Below are positions 33,288-43,700 of a stretch of DNA of 64,000 nucleotides, one piece after another (the first letter of the stretch is position 1; every line of letters begins with the position of its first letter). Origin of the DNA: Bacteroidota bacterium (GTDB taxonomy: Bacteria > Bacteroidota > Bacteroidia > UBA4408); contig JADKCP010000001.1 of assembly GCA_016718805.1 (NCBI GenBank), forward strand, positions 1,042,001-1,106,000, read 5' to 3'. The notes under the pieces are model-generated. The model saw only the letters and a program-made list of their open reading frames with translations. It did not search any database and had not been told where the DNA came from. Position numbers and translations under genes: made by a program.

Positions 33288-35756
33288 ATGGCTACATTTT
33301 GGTTGAAATATAGAATTTTGATTTACTTATTCGTACTTCCTTTTATTATTGCTTGTTCAACAAAACAGGAAACAAGTGAAAAGGAAGAGGCTTTAGAAGC
33401 CTTGCAATTTATGAGCAGAATGAATAGTTACCCTAACAACGATGTGCCGGCTGATGCTTTTGGGAAAGCCTATGATTACTTTATCCAGCACTATAAAAAC
33501 ACAGCAGCAAAAAATACTTCTAGCTTATTGCCATGGAATAATATTGGTCCTAGTAACAATGGAGGACGCACCATTTCTATTGCTATTGATCCGATAGATA
33601 CCAATGTTGTTTGGCTTGGCTCTGCTTCTGGAGGTTTATGGAAAACAACGGTTGGTGGTATTGGACCAAATGCATGGCAGCCGGTTGAGACAGGATTTCC
33701 GGTGCTTGGTGTTAGTTCCATTGCCATCAATCCGCAAAATCACAATGAAATTTTTATCGGTACAGGTGAGACGTATAGTTATGGAACTGCCTATAATGGT
33801 TTAATTATTCGAACTACTCGAGGTAGCCATGGTATTGGAATTTTAAAAACTACTAATGGTGGACTCACCTGGACACATAGCTTGAATTGGCTGTATCAGC
33901 AGCAGAGAGGCGTTTGGAAAATAGTTTACAATTATCAAAACACCAATACACTGCTTGCAACAACTACCGATGGCATTTACAAATCATTTGATTCAGGTGC
34001 AAGTTGGTTTCAAACTGACTCCACAAAAATGGCTATGGATTTAGTTATGGATCCAACGGATACCAATATAGTATACGCCGGAATAGGAAATTTAGGTACT
34101 GCCGGCACGGGTGTTTATAAATCAACTGACGCCGGAAGCACTTGGGTGCAACTAGTAAATGGCTTACCGGTAATTAATACCGGAAGAACCTGTATTGCTA
34201 TTAATCCGCTTAATCCATCGGTTGTATTAGCACACATTGCCGACGATTTAATTTCTAACGGTTTATATAAATCAACCAATAAAGGCCTAAGCTGGACTTT
34301 ACTAAATGGAAACGACTTTGCCTCTTATCAAGGCTGGTATAGCAAATGCTTACTTTTTAGTCAAGCCGATACGAACACCATTTATGTGGGCGGTGTGTAT
34401 GGTTTTAAATCTGTTGACGGAGGAGCAAGTTTTAATCAAATCACGACTTATAACCCAAACAATTTAGCAGATGAGCCTTGGCCTGATTTACACGACTTAG
34501 TTGTAAATCCTAGTGATCCAACTAAACTATATTTGCTAACAGATGCAGGTCTCTATCGATCCAATAACGGAGGTCAAAATTGGCGGTCGTGTTTAGATGG
34601 TTATAGAGTGGCGCAGTTTTATTTAGGAAGTGTATCTCAGAGCAATGCTAATATTGCCATAGCTGGAGCCCAAGACCATGGTACGCAGCGATACAATGGA
34701 ACAAGTGAATGGGAGTGGGTTTTAGGGGGTGATGGAACTTGTAATGGTATTAACAAGTTAAATGATTTTGAGCAGTATGCATCTTATCAAAACCTGAATC
34801 TTAGAGGTTCAACCGATCAAGGCCTTACATTTTTTAATTCGGTTTTTTCGGATACAGGAGCCTTTGTTTCTCCATTTGAAATAGCACCTTCCAACCAAAA
34901 TATCATGTATGCCGGATCAAGTTTTTTATCTAGAAGTGATGATAAAGGATTTACATGGAATTCATTCGGCCCTTATGGGAACAGTAAAATATTGAGTCTT
35001 GGAATTTCTTCATCAAATCCATTAAAAGTATATTTTGCATCTGCTCCTACATCAACAGATTCTATGAAGTTTTATGTAAGTATAAATGGTGGTGCTAGTG
35101 TGACTGATATTTCTGCTGGTTTGCCGAATCGTTATCCACGTGATATAGCTGTTAACCCCAATAACGATAATGAATTGTTTACGGTTTTTAGCGGATTCGG
35201 ATCCGGGCATGTGTTTTATTCGAGCAATGCCGGACAAACATGGATGGATATTAGCGGTACATTGCCCGATGTGCCTTTTCATAGTATTTTGTTTTATTCA
35301 CAGGTGTTGATAGCAGGTAGCGATTTAGGAGTTTTTTATTCAAGTGATACGGGAACTGTATGGCAACATGCTGGAAACGGAGTGCCGGATGCCTTGCAAG
35401 TTTTTGATTTAGAATACTCACCGGCAGATCAAAACCTTGTTGCATTTACGCATGGGAGAGGAGTTTACAAAACCCCCATTGCTCCTTTTTTAACAGGAAT
35501 AAAAAAGGCAACTGAAAGTTCAGCAAATTTTGAATTGAAGTACGATGCCATTTCAAAACTACTGAGTGTTTCAAATACTTTTCACGAGGCTGTATGGATT
35601 AAAATTTACGATGCAAAAGACCGTGTTGTTATAAGTCAAACACTAGAAGGTAAAAAATTATTGCTATTAAATGCTGCTGCTTGGTCAAGTGGCGTTTATT
35701 TAACTCAAATCGGTTCTCCAAAATCAACGGCAACCAAACGAATTGTTATTTATTAA
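33288..35756 (+). CDS. Sortilin/BNR-repeat surface protein with T9SS sorting domain and lipobox
   Basis: An 822-residue exported protein. The signal ends in FIIACS, which fits a lipobox (I-I-A-Cys), followed by a charged linker. Residues of roughly 75-730 contain BNR/VPS10-like propeller repeats (WLGSASGGLWKTT, GIYKSFDSGASW, GVYKSTDAGSTW, GLYRSNNGGQNW), as in GH74 and sortilin-type propellers. The C-terminal 80 residues resemble a T9SS sorting domain (SSGVYLTQIG ... TKRIVIY), although the usual YPNP opening is not present. No GH74 catalytic Asp pair was assigned. Surface display is likely. Confidence 0.83.
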   Translation: MATFWLKYRILIYLFVLPFIIACSTKQETSEKEEALEALQFMSRMNSYPNNDVPADAFGKAYDYFIQHYKNTAAKNTSSLLPWNNIGPSNNGGRTISIAIDPIDTNVVWLGSASGGLWKTTVGGIGPNAWQPVETGFPVLGVSSIAINPQNHNEIFIGTGETYSYGTAYNGLIIRTTRGSHGIGILKTTNGGLTWTHSLNWLYQQQRGVWKIVYNYQNTNTLLATTTDGIYKSFDSGASWFQTDSTKMAMDLVMDPTDTNIVYAGIGNLGTAGTGVYKSTDAGSTWVQLVNGLPVINTGRTCIAINPLNPSVVLAHIADDLISNGLYKSTNKGLSWTLLNGNDFASYQGWYSKCLLFSQADTNTIYVGGVYGFKSVDGGASFNQITTYNPNNLADEPWPDLHDLVVNPSDPTKLYLLTDAGLYRSNNGGQNWRSCLDGYRVAQFYLGSVSQSNANIAIAGAQDHGTQRYNGTSEWEWVLGGDGTCNGINKLNDFEQYASYQNLNLRGSTDQGLTFFNSVFSDTGAFVSPFEIAPSNQNIMYAGSSFLSRSDDKGFTWNSFGPYGNSKILSLGISSSNPLKVYFASAPTSTDSMKFYVSINGGASVTDISAGLPNRYPRDIAVNPNNDNELFTVFSGFGSGHVFYSSNAGQTWMDISGTLPDVPFHSILFYSQVLIAGSDLGVFYSSDTGTVWQHAGNGVPDALQVFDLEYSPADQNLVAFTHGRGVYKTPIAPFLTGIKKATESSANFELKYDAISKLLSVSNTFHEAVWIKIYDAKDRVVISQTLEGKKLLLLNAAAWSSGVYLTQIGSPKSTATKRIVIY

Positions 35757-36045
35757 AAAGTAAAAAGTGTAATATTCTTTTATTGAATTAATAATTGAAA
35801 GTCGTTTTTGTGCTTCTGCTTTTTATACATTTATTGCCAGCAAGCATCCTGCTTTTTTTGCACCAACTAATTTACAAATTGGATGTTTTGTCAAGCATAA
35901 GTTTTAGATGCCTGATGCTAATATTTGTTACCTTCGGACAAATTAAAGTGCGCTCAATAACTTGAGTTAGAACTTTTATTTTAGCTCTGCATTAAGCTGT
36001 TAGATTCGCATTATTAGCAATGTAGCCAGAGTTTCTCTCCCACTG

Positions 36046-36067
36046 GCGCGCGCTTGTAGCGCGTGAC
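36046..36067 (+). repeat. GC-rich REP-like palindrome, left copy
   Basis: The core GCGCT-TGT-AGCGC (36050-36062) extends to an 8-bp stem with one G-T pair and ends in GTGAC. The segment GCGCTTGTAGCGCGTGAC recurs in reverse complement at 36172. The sequence differs from the palindromes at 1251 and 1581. Confidence 0.7.
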
Positions 36068-36170
36068 TTCTATTGGTGTTACAAAATTTATGCTTACATG
36101 ATCCCTGAACATATATTTTTCTGCTATCAACACAAAATTAAGATATGTGTATTTAATAGCAAGTGCATTG

Positions 36171-36190
36171 GTCACGCGCTACAAGCGCAC
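36171..36190 (-). repeat. GC-rich REP-like palindrome, right copy (inverted)
   Basis: GTCACGCGCTACAAGCGC (36171-36188) is the near-exact reverse complement of the left copy, with a 5-bp stem around ACA. The 103 bp between the copies encode no recognisable transposase. Confidence 0.7.
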
Positions 36191-36422
36191 GCAAGTGTGA
36201 AGTTTTAACTAGTATTCTTGAATTTGTTTAATTTATTTTGGACCTAATTTTTGGTTACAGTTTTTTACCTACCTACTAAATCTGCATCCTATCGGATAAA
36301 ATGTTTGCACCATCGATTTTTTTTAAAATACTTTAAAACGGTTGGATGTTTCCTGTTTTTAATACTTATTTTTAGTTTGAATTTCAATGAATTAAGCAAC
36401 ATTCATTTAATAAAATAAAACC

Positions 36423-38153
36423 ATGAATAAACGCTCTACCCGCACTTTTCCAAAAGGGAATAATTGCTTTACTACTGCTCTTTATGCTAGTATTTTTTTA
36501 GTGCTTTACTTTTTAAGTATAAACATTGAAACTAAGGCGCAAAGCCGTACCCCTTGGCAAATGCATTTTGCCGATGGCCCAAAAGTAACCGGTGATACGG
36601 CTGAACATTATGGTGATTCTACGGAGTATTTTTTGGAGAATATTCCAGCTGTTAACGATCCCTTATGGCAAGCTGCACCAAGAGGCGATTTGATTGAATA
36701 TGCTATGGCTTCCCCTTTTTGCCATATTGGTCCTGACAGTACTTGGAGTTGTCGTAAATGGGTTGATTATACCTATTTCCAAACCTTTATTACAATTCCT
36801 TCTAATATTACACTTACCACATTTACGATTCGCTTGCGCGGGATTGATGATGGTGTAAAAGTTAGAATGTATAATTCAATAAACCCTGCTGGTTTTGATA
36901 TTCCCAAAGGATATGCACGACTTGGCGATGGTGGACAAACCATCAATTTACTTCCCTATGCAAAAAAGTGTGAAAGTAATCGCTTGGTGCTAACCCATGT
37001 GGAAGATTGCTGCGGTTGGACTGCACTTGATTCGGCTTACATTTTAATGCAAGGTCATGTTGATTTTCCATCAGATGTAAGCATCACTTCTACTCCGATT
37101 TTGTGTGGTAGTTCTGCTGCTAGCGGTACCGCTACAGCTACTTCTGTTGCAACTGGTCCTTTTACTTATTACTGGAATACAGATCCTCCTCAAACTACGG
37201 CTACAGCTACAGGTCTTGCTGCGGGAACATATATTTGTACAGTTACACCTTCAGTTGGCTGCGCTTCAGCTGCTGCTGTTACCTTATCACAAAGTGCACT
37301 TTCAGTAAGTATTACTCCTCCTACTGCATTGCCAATAAATACTTGTGCATATGGTAAAACAGCTCATCTTGTTTTAGGCTATCCGAGCACACCACAACAA
37401 TTAACTTTGAATACTAATCGTAGTGGAGGTACTTCACCTTATTCGTATTCATGGTCGGGCACAGGAAGTCAATACCTCAGTTCAAAAACTGTTCGCAATC
37501 CTGTTTTTAATCCTTCAGGGCAAAGTGTTGAATGTGCAGCGTATAATTTAGTTTTAACAGTGCGCGATAGCAGAGGCTGTGTTGGTACCGATACTGTTGA
37601 AATACGTGTAGTTAAGGCTAGTAGTGGAAATCAGAGCTGTGGAAATAATCATTCAAAAAAAATATTGATTTGTCATGTTCCTCCTGGAAATACCTCTAAC
37701 CCTCAAACAATTTCAATTAGTGTAAATGCCTTGCCAAGCCATACTTTTGGCCCTTCATTAGGCCCTAATTCCTGCAGCAGTGCACATAAAAATGACTGTA
37801 TTGGATCGTGTAATGTGCAATGTAATTCGGCTAACCGCTTAGCAGAATTTTCTGAACCTACTACAGAAACACCAATTGTTGAAGTAGAAACAAAGGAGAT
37901 TTATCCAAGTCCAAATAATGGAAATTTTACGCTCGAAATTAATGTGGAGGAAGCTATTCCGGTATATGTTTCTGTGTACAATTATACAGGACAATTAATA
38001 GATTCTAAACAGCTGCAAAATTTAACCACAGGCCTTAATGCTGTTCCTATGCAACTTGCAAAAGAAATTGCTCCGGATGGAATTTATTTTCTATTTGTAA
38101 AAGCGGGCGATACTGAAGGTGTTGTTAAAAAGTTTAGCATCAAAAGAGACTAA
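36423..38153 (+). CDS. Secreted SprB-repeat-like protein with T9SS sorting domain
   Basis: A 576-residue protein with signal peptide to about residue 39 (ETKAQS). Residues 40-210 form a jelly-roll-like domain (FQTFITIPSNITLTTFTIRL, then a Cys-rich VEDCCGW). Residues of roughly 220-390 contain two SprB/PKD-like beta-sandwich units (GPFTYYWNTDPPQ ... AAGTYICTVTPSVGC). The last 80 residues are a sorting domain (EIYPSPNNGNFTLEIN ... VVKKFSIKRD). Function unknown; adhesion is a reasonable guess given SprB-type repeats in gliding adhesins. Confidence 0.82.
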   Translation: MNKRSTRTFPKGNNCFTTALYASIFLVLYFLSINIETKAQSRTPWQMHFADGPKVTGDTAEHYGDSTEYFLENIPAVNDPLWQAAPRGDLIEYAMASPFCHIGPDSTWSCRKWVDYTYFQTFITIPSNITLTTFTIRLRGIDDGVKVRMYNSINPAGFDIPKGYARLGDGGQTINLLPYAKKCESNRLVLTHVEDCCGWTALDSAYILMQGHVDFPSDVSITSTPILCGSSAASGTATATSVATGPFTYYWNTDPPQTTATATGLAAGTYICTVTPSVGCASAAAVTLSQSALSVSITPPTALPINTCAYGKTAHLVLGYPSTPQQLTLNTNRSGGTSPYSYSWSGTGSQYLSSKTVRNPVFNPSGQSVECAAYNLVLTVRDSRGCVGTDTVEIRVVKASSGNQSCGNNHSKKILICHVPPGNTSNPQTISISVNALPSHTFGPSLGPNSCSSAHKNDCIGSCNVQCNSANRLAEFSEPTTETPIVEVETKEIYPSPNNGNFTLEINVEEAIPVYVSVYNYTGQLIDSKQLQNLTTGLNAVPMQLAKEIAPDGIYFLFVKAGDTEGVVKKFSIKRD

Positions 38154-38169
38154 TCAGAAATAAAATCGC

Positions 38170-39129
38170 TTAGTCAACTAAGGAAGGATTTCCCATTTTA
38201 CCTGAATTGTAATCGTTGATGCATTGCAGTATTTCGGCTTGTGTATTCATTACAAAAGGACCATACGAATACACTACTTCATTTAATGGTTGTCCGCCAA
38301 GTACTAAAATTTCTGTTTCCTCATTACAGAATAATTTTAATAGCTCAGCATCGCGTTTATACAATGCTACCTGATTTGCTTTAACTGCTCTTCTTCCTTC
38401 TACTTCAAGTTGTCCTTTTATTACATAAACAAATACATTGTGCAAAGGATTGGTAGGAATATCTAATCGGCAATCGGCTTTCATTTTTATATGGTAATAA
38501 AATGCAGGGAATAATAATTCTACTTTTGATTTGCTGCCGAATAATTCACCTAACACAATTTTTGCCGAATACGATTTTGTTTCAAGTGTACCCATTTCTG
38601 CTTCTTTGTGCACATTAGTTGTAGGAGCAGTAAACTTATATTTTGCAGGCATGTTTAACCATATCTGAAATCCATGATACAAGCCACCATTTTCGTACAA
38701 GCCTTTTCCGGTTTCTTCCATGTGAATTGCACCACGACCGGAACTAAACAACATAAAATCACCTTTTCCAATCTGAAAATCATAGTTTAGGCTATCCTTG
38801 TGATGGCCGTTACCGGAGAGAAAATAAGTAGTAGGAATTACGCCCGCATGAGGATGCGCACCAACTTTTAAAGGCTTTTCTTTAGGTGAAAGTTCAACCG
38901 GACCAAACTCATCAAAAAATACATACGGCGAAACATAATCGGTGTTATCGCCGGCAAATGCACGAAGCACAGGTAAGGTGCCAACCATGGTTTTATTGGC
39001 CGAAATAATGGTATGAATTTTACGTTCGGTAGTACTGGCTAACATGCCCGACTCGGCATTGAGTAAACTAGGTGTAACAACTGAAGCCCCAAGTATTGCT
39101 GAACCTTTGATAAATTTTCGTCGATGCAT
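38170..39129 (-). CDS. Pirin-family cupin with Tat-type signal
   Basis: A 319-residue bicupin. The N-terminus MHRRKFIKGSAILGASVV has a twin-arginine pair followed by a hydrophobic stretch and an Ala cleavage site, so export by Tat is likely. The pirin metal ligands are complete: HPHAG (two His) and IHMEE (His and Glu). Pirins include quercetin dioxygenases and redox-sensing regulators, and most are cytoplasmic. A possible promoter element lies at 39147-39154. It is a single gene, convergent with the T9SS gene at 36423. Confidence 0.88.
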   Translation of the reverse strand: MHRRKFIKGSAILGASVVTPSLLNAESGMLASTTERKIHTIISANKTMVGTLPVLRAFAGDNTDYVSPYVFFDEFGPVELSPKEKPLKVGAHPHAGVIPTTYFLSGNGHHKDSLNYDFQIGKGDFMLFSSGRGAIHMEETGKGLYENGGLYHGFQIWLNMPAKYKFTAPTTNVHKEAEMGTLETKSYSAKIVLGELFGSKSKVELLFPAFYYHIKMKADCRLDIPTNPLHNVFVYVIKGQLEVEGRRAVKANQVALYKRDAELLKLFCNEETEILVLGGQPLNEVVYSYGPFVMNTQAEILQCINDYNSGKMGNPSLVD

Positions 39130-39210
39130 GTGGTTTAATTTTAAAGTGAAAGTATCCTGTATTTTAGATTGAAATAAAAGTACGATTTCTTACTTTAAAA
39201 AGTAAAAAAA

Positions 39211-40722
39211 TTAAGCTTCTTTTATTTTCTGAATCAAATAATCCATACCAAGTATTTCGGAGCAAGTAACAACAGCGCCAATAGTTACACCCAATACACC
39301 ATGCATGTTTAAATTTTGACCGGTAAGGTATAAATTGGGCACTTTGGTTTTAGGCGAAATGAATGTTCTCAAAGGGTCTTTGTGATCTTTTAAAATGCCA
39401 TACATGCTGCCATCCTTGGTACCAATATAATCGCGATAGGAAAGGGGAGTTGAGCAAGTGTAAGATTTAATACAGGAGCGAATGTTTGGGAATTTTTTCT
39501 CTAATTCATCTATTAATTTTTCTCCTTTTCGCTTTTTAAATTCAACGTAACTCTCACTTCTAAGGGAAACATTTTTAGGTATGGTATGAAAAGTAGTTTC
39601 CCATTCTTTTACTTCATCGTAATGCATGTAAGCCATTACCGACATGCAATCGGCATATTCACCGGAACGTGATGAAGCCGGACAAAAAAGTGCATAACCT
39701 TTGGGCCAAGTTTCTTCTGTGTAATCCATCGTATCCCAAACATTATCACTTTTATAATGATAATAATTGTGGTTGAGATAGGGGAAACTTTTCTCCTTAA
39801 ATACAATTTGAACAATAAAAACAGATAGCGAATTTTCGAGTGAACTGATTCGGTTTACATAGGATTTTCGAAGTTTTCCCGGCTCAATCATTTCAAGAGT
39901 AATGCTTGGATGAATATTGGAAATATACTGTTTACCAAACACTTTTTCTCCATCTTTTAACTCAAGCGATTCGATGGAATCTCCTTCAAAATTAAACTTA
40001 ACAACTTCAGCATAATTTCGAATAATCCCTCCATGTTCTTTAATTGTTTTCGATAGTTGAGTAGCTATTTGTGCTCCTCCATCAATACATTTCCATGAAC
40101 TTTCAATATAGGTATTAATTACAAGAGCATGCACATAAAGTGGCGTTTTATCGGCAACACCTGCATATAGGGGATTCGTACCTGCAAGTACATTTCTTAG
40201 TTTTTCGTTATTTGTAAGCGAGGCTATGTAATCGTGCGTATTTATTTCTAAAAATTTTGTACCAATAATAGACGCATTGCCACTCTCTACTTTATACAGA
40301 GGAAAGCTATGACTGATCTCAATTAGTTTTTCGCAATAGGCAGTTATGGCAGCTTCTTCATCTGGAAAATAGCCAAGTAGTGTTCGCTTAAAATTCTCAT
40401 AACCTTGCGCATATTTGTACTCAATCGGGTCATTGTCAAAACTCACAATATCAAATCCATCCTCATCCAACTTTTTCAATTTTAATTTTCCACTTAAGCC
40501 GAGATAGTTGAAATACCGTTCTAAATTTTGACCTTTTTCTAAACCACCGATATAATGAATTCCTGTGTCGAAGATGGCTTTGTCGCGAACAAATATTTGA
40601 AGGTTTCCACCAAGCTGTCGATTTTTTTCAAGCACACACACGCTGTATCCTTCACGACTTAATATAACGGCACATTCTAGCCCGCCTAATCCACTTCCAA
40701 TAATTACAAAATCGTACTTCAT
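39211..40722 (-). CDS. FAD-dependent phytoene desaturase/retinol reductase-like oxidoreductase
   Basis: A 503-residue flavoprotein. The FAD-binding GSGLGG (residues 9-14) is followed by the adenosine-phosphate acidic residue in VCVLEKN and the extended GGNLQIF motif of the phytoene desaturase/all-trans-retinol 13,14-reductase family. The C-terminal flavin motif is NLYLTGQNLNMHGVLGVTIG. It ends an operon with the trifunctional MMPL fusion (28 bp upstream) and a glycosyltransferase. Members of this family are found in flexirubin/aryl-polyene clusters, so a polyene or lipid substrate is likely. Confidence 0.85.
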   Translation of the reverse strand: MKYDFVIIGSGLGGLECAVILSREGYSVCVLEKNRQLGGNLQIFVRDKAIFDTGIHYIGGLEKGQNLERYFNYLGLSGKLKLKKLDEDGFDIVSFDNDPIEYKYAQGYENFKRTLLGYFPDEEAAITAYCEKLIEISHSFPLYKVESGNASIIGTKFLEINTHDYIASLTNNEKLRNVLAGTNPLYAGVADKTPLYVHALVINTYIESSWKCIDGGAQIATQLSKTIKEHGGIIRNYAEVVKFNFEGDSIESLELKDGEKVFGKQYISNIHPSITLEMIEPGKLRKSYVNRISSLENSLSVFIVQIVFKEKSFPYLNHNYYHYKSDNVWDTMDYTEETWPKGYALFCPASSRSGEYADCMSVMAYMHYDEVKEWETTFHTIPKNVSLRSESYVEFKKRKGEKLIDELEKKFPNIRSCIKSYTCSTPLSYRDYIGTKDGSMYGILKDHKDPLRTFISPKTKVPNLYLTGQNLNMHGVLGVTIGAVVTCSEILGMDYLIQKIKEA

Positions 40723-40750
40723 TTTTCTGGTTCTATAAATTATCTGTCAA

Positions 40751-43700
40751 CTATTTTCTTCGTAAAATATAAATCAAGTTACTGGTGAGTTTGGTGGTAT
40801 CAACTACTTCAATGTGTAGCTTGTATTTTTCCAAATTACGCATCAATTCTTTACCCGATAAAAACTCTAATTTATTTTGGGTTTTATTAAATCCAAAGTT
40901 GGTACTAAAAAATTCGGTATAGCGTGTACCCCAATGGCGTTTTTGAAGATCTTTATTCCCATCACGAATCACAATCATTCCTCCTTCATTAAGTTTGTTA
41001 ATACAGCTATCGAGAACCTTTAGTTGCTGCTCTCCGGTAAGGTAATGCAACACATCGCTCAAAATAAAAGCATCACTATTTTCAAATTCATGTTTTGTAA
41101 TATCGGCCGCAATAAAATTTACATTTGGTTTTTTAGAAATGCAATGTTGAGCAACCTCAATTTTTTCTTCGTCGTAATCAATTCCTAGTAATGTTCGTTT
41201 ATCCGAAACAAAACTCAACATATTTGCTAAGAAACCATAGCCACAGCCAATATCTGTAATTTTTCCTTCCAAGGGCAAGAGCTCATTAAAGAGGCGATAA
41301 TTATCTTCTAACTTCACCTTAATTCGCATGTACCATTCTAGTACAGGGCCTTTGTAGATATAGTTTTTTGCCAGTTTACGTTGATGATAATCCACCGTTT
41401 CCTGTTCGAGCACAAGTTTGTTGAACTCCGCTTTAAAATAGCGTGAAATAGATTTAGTTCGTTCTTGATAAGTAGCACCATAACTTTCATCATTCACTGA
41501 AATTCGTGGCAATATTGAAACGGTAACACTTCCGTTTTTTAAAAAATTTTCGGTCTTGGTCATGCAATCATTTGCCCCGTGAATTTGTATAGGCAAAATA
41601 TCAATGCCTAGTTTTTCAGCCAAATAAAATGCCCCTTTATGAAAGCGTTGTATTTTGCCATTTTCAGAACGAGTGCCTTCCGGAAAAATTAATATGGAAT
41701 ATCCTTCAGCAACACGTGCTCGCATTAAATCCATTCCTTTTTCTACATCATTACTTACCGGATAATAGTCGGCAAATTTCACTACAAAGCCATAAAAAGG
41801 ATTGTTCCAAACCCAATCATTGGTAAGAATTAGCAATTTAGGATGAAGCATCATCACCAAGGGCAAATCAATATGTGATTGATGATTTGCAACTATTACT
41901 GCAGGTTTTAAAAAGTTTTCTCCACTAGTATTAAGTACCTTTTTAGGAATGTTCACCATCAGGTAAATTTGTAACCTCGAAAAAAGCATAATCAAATAGT
42001 GATACGTATACTTCAACCGCTTCGATCGAATCGGAAGAATTTTAAAAAATAAAAATCCTATAATGGTTAACGAAATACATCCAATTATAAAAAGTGTAAA
42101 AGCAATGGATGTAATAATAACATCAACGAAGGTCATTGGAACAACCCGCTTTTTCCCTTTCTTTTCTATCAACCATTTCATCAACAAAGGTTGTATGGTG
42201 TTGGCTACCAAAAGCACACAAAACATTCCAATAATGGTAATTAAACCTATAGATTGTAGCGCAGGATGTTTAGCGAAAATCAACACACCTATTCCAATAA
42301 GTGTAGTAAATGCAGATAAAAAAATGGAAGTTTTATAAGAGGCCAGATTCTTCTTACCATTCCGGTATTCACCCAATAATCCATCCATTATAAATATGCT
42401 GTAATCGTCGCCCAAGCCAAAAATAAAGGTTGAAATAATAATGTTGATGATGGTAAATTTAATTCCAACAAGTGCCATGATACCTAAAATAAGAACCCAA
42501 CTAACTAGCATTGGAACATAGGTTATCAAGGCCAATTCAATTCGTCCGTAAGAAAGTAGTAAAGTTAAAAAGACGAGTAAAGAGGAAAAAATCAGAATCT
42601 TATTAAAGTTACTTTTAATGATCTCAATAAATTTTTCGGTGAAGAATTTTTTATTGAAAACCGTGAATGATTCCGTCTCCGAAAAGGTATGAACAATTTC
42701 ATTTTCGTATGCTTCATCCACCTTTACTAATGTAACAACTGAAGTGTGCGCACTTGTTTGTGAAATGAAATTATCGAGGAACAATTTTTTTAATTGAGTT
42801 GATGTTTCATCCGTAAGTGGAGTAAAAGTTTTTTCAAGTGAACTATAAAATTCATTGAAAGCAGTGGCTTTAAATTTGAATTGAGCACTGTGCCTTATCA
42901 AGGAATTTTTAACAGTGTTAATTTTTTCGCTTGTCCAATAAGTCCTCCAACGCTGTAAACGCTGCTGTTGTAATTCCATGGAAGGCAGAAGTGTGTTAAC
43001 TCCGGAGTAACTTTTTATTTTTTTATTGGCAAGTAATTGTGCTAATTTATTGCTGTGTTTTTCATTTTCAAGTAATGCCTCATTCAAATTTTTTCCGCTT
43101 GATACTAGGTACACCGACTTATGCGAAACGGTACTTATTTGATTTAAATTATTTTCAGAGGTTTTAAGTTTTTCAGTGATATAATTCATTTTCATTACAT
43201 CGCTTTCAAATTCTACCTTTTGAGCAAAATAAAAACAAACAATGCTAGCAACCACCAATCCTGCTATTAGGTAGTTGTTTTTATTAAATTGATAAAAAGA
43301 AAGCTTATCAATAAAATTTGTAGAAGCATGTTGTGGCGTTGTGGTTTCTTTAAAAAAATGCGGCAAAATAAGCAAGGTAAAAAGCGATGCACCTATCAAA
43401 CTAAAAGCAGCAAACATCCCAAAATCTTGTAATGCTTCTGACTTAATAGTTAGCAAACATAAAAATGCTCCTATAGTGGTAAATCCTCCAATGGTCATTG
43501 GATTGGCAAGGTCTTTTAAATTTTGAAGTATGGATCCTGTATGCCGGTAATGTGTGTAAAAATGCAATGAATAATTAATGGTAATTCCCAACACAATTGA
43601 CCCGGCTCCAATTGCTATTGCACTCACACTACCCTTAATTAAGAAGAGCATAGCAAGTGAAAATGCTGCTCCAAAAACTACCGGAATAAAGAGTAAAAAG

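Larger units (their letters stand above)
35757..36422. other. 666-bp gene-free stretch
   Basis: No open frame on either strand looks coding. The middle holds an inverted pair of GC-rich palindromes (36046-36067 and 36171-36190) that stand out from the AT-rich surroundings. The rest is low-complexity AT-rich DNA, presumably carrying the promoter of the gene at 36423, which I could not place with confidence. Confidence 0.6.

Noticed and set aside
36068..36170. Segment between the GC-rich palindromes as a possible small gene or MITE
   Set aside because: All frames are interrupted or too short, and no target-site duplication is evident; left as part of the palindrome finding.
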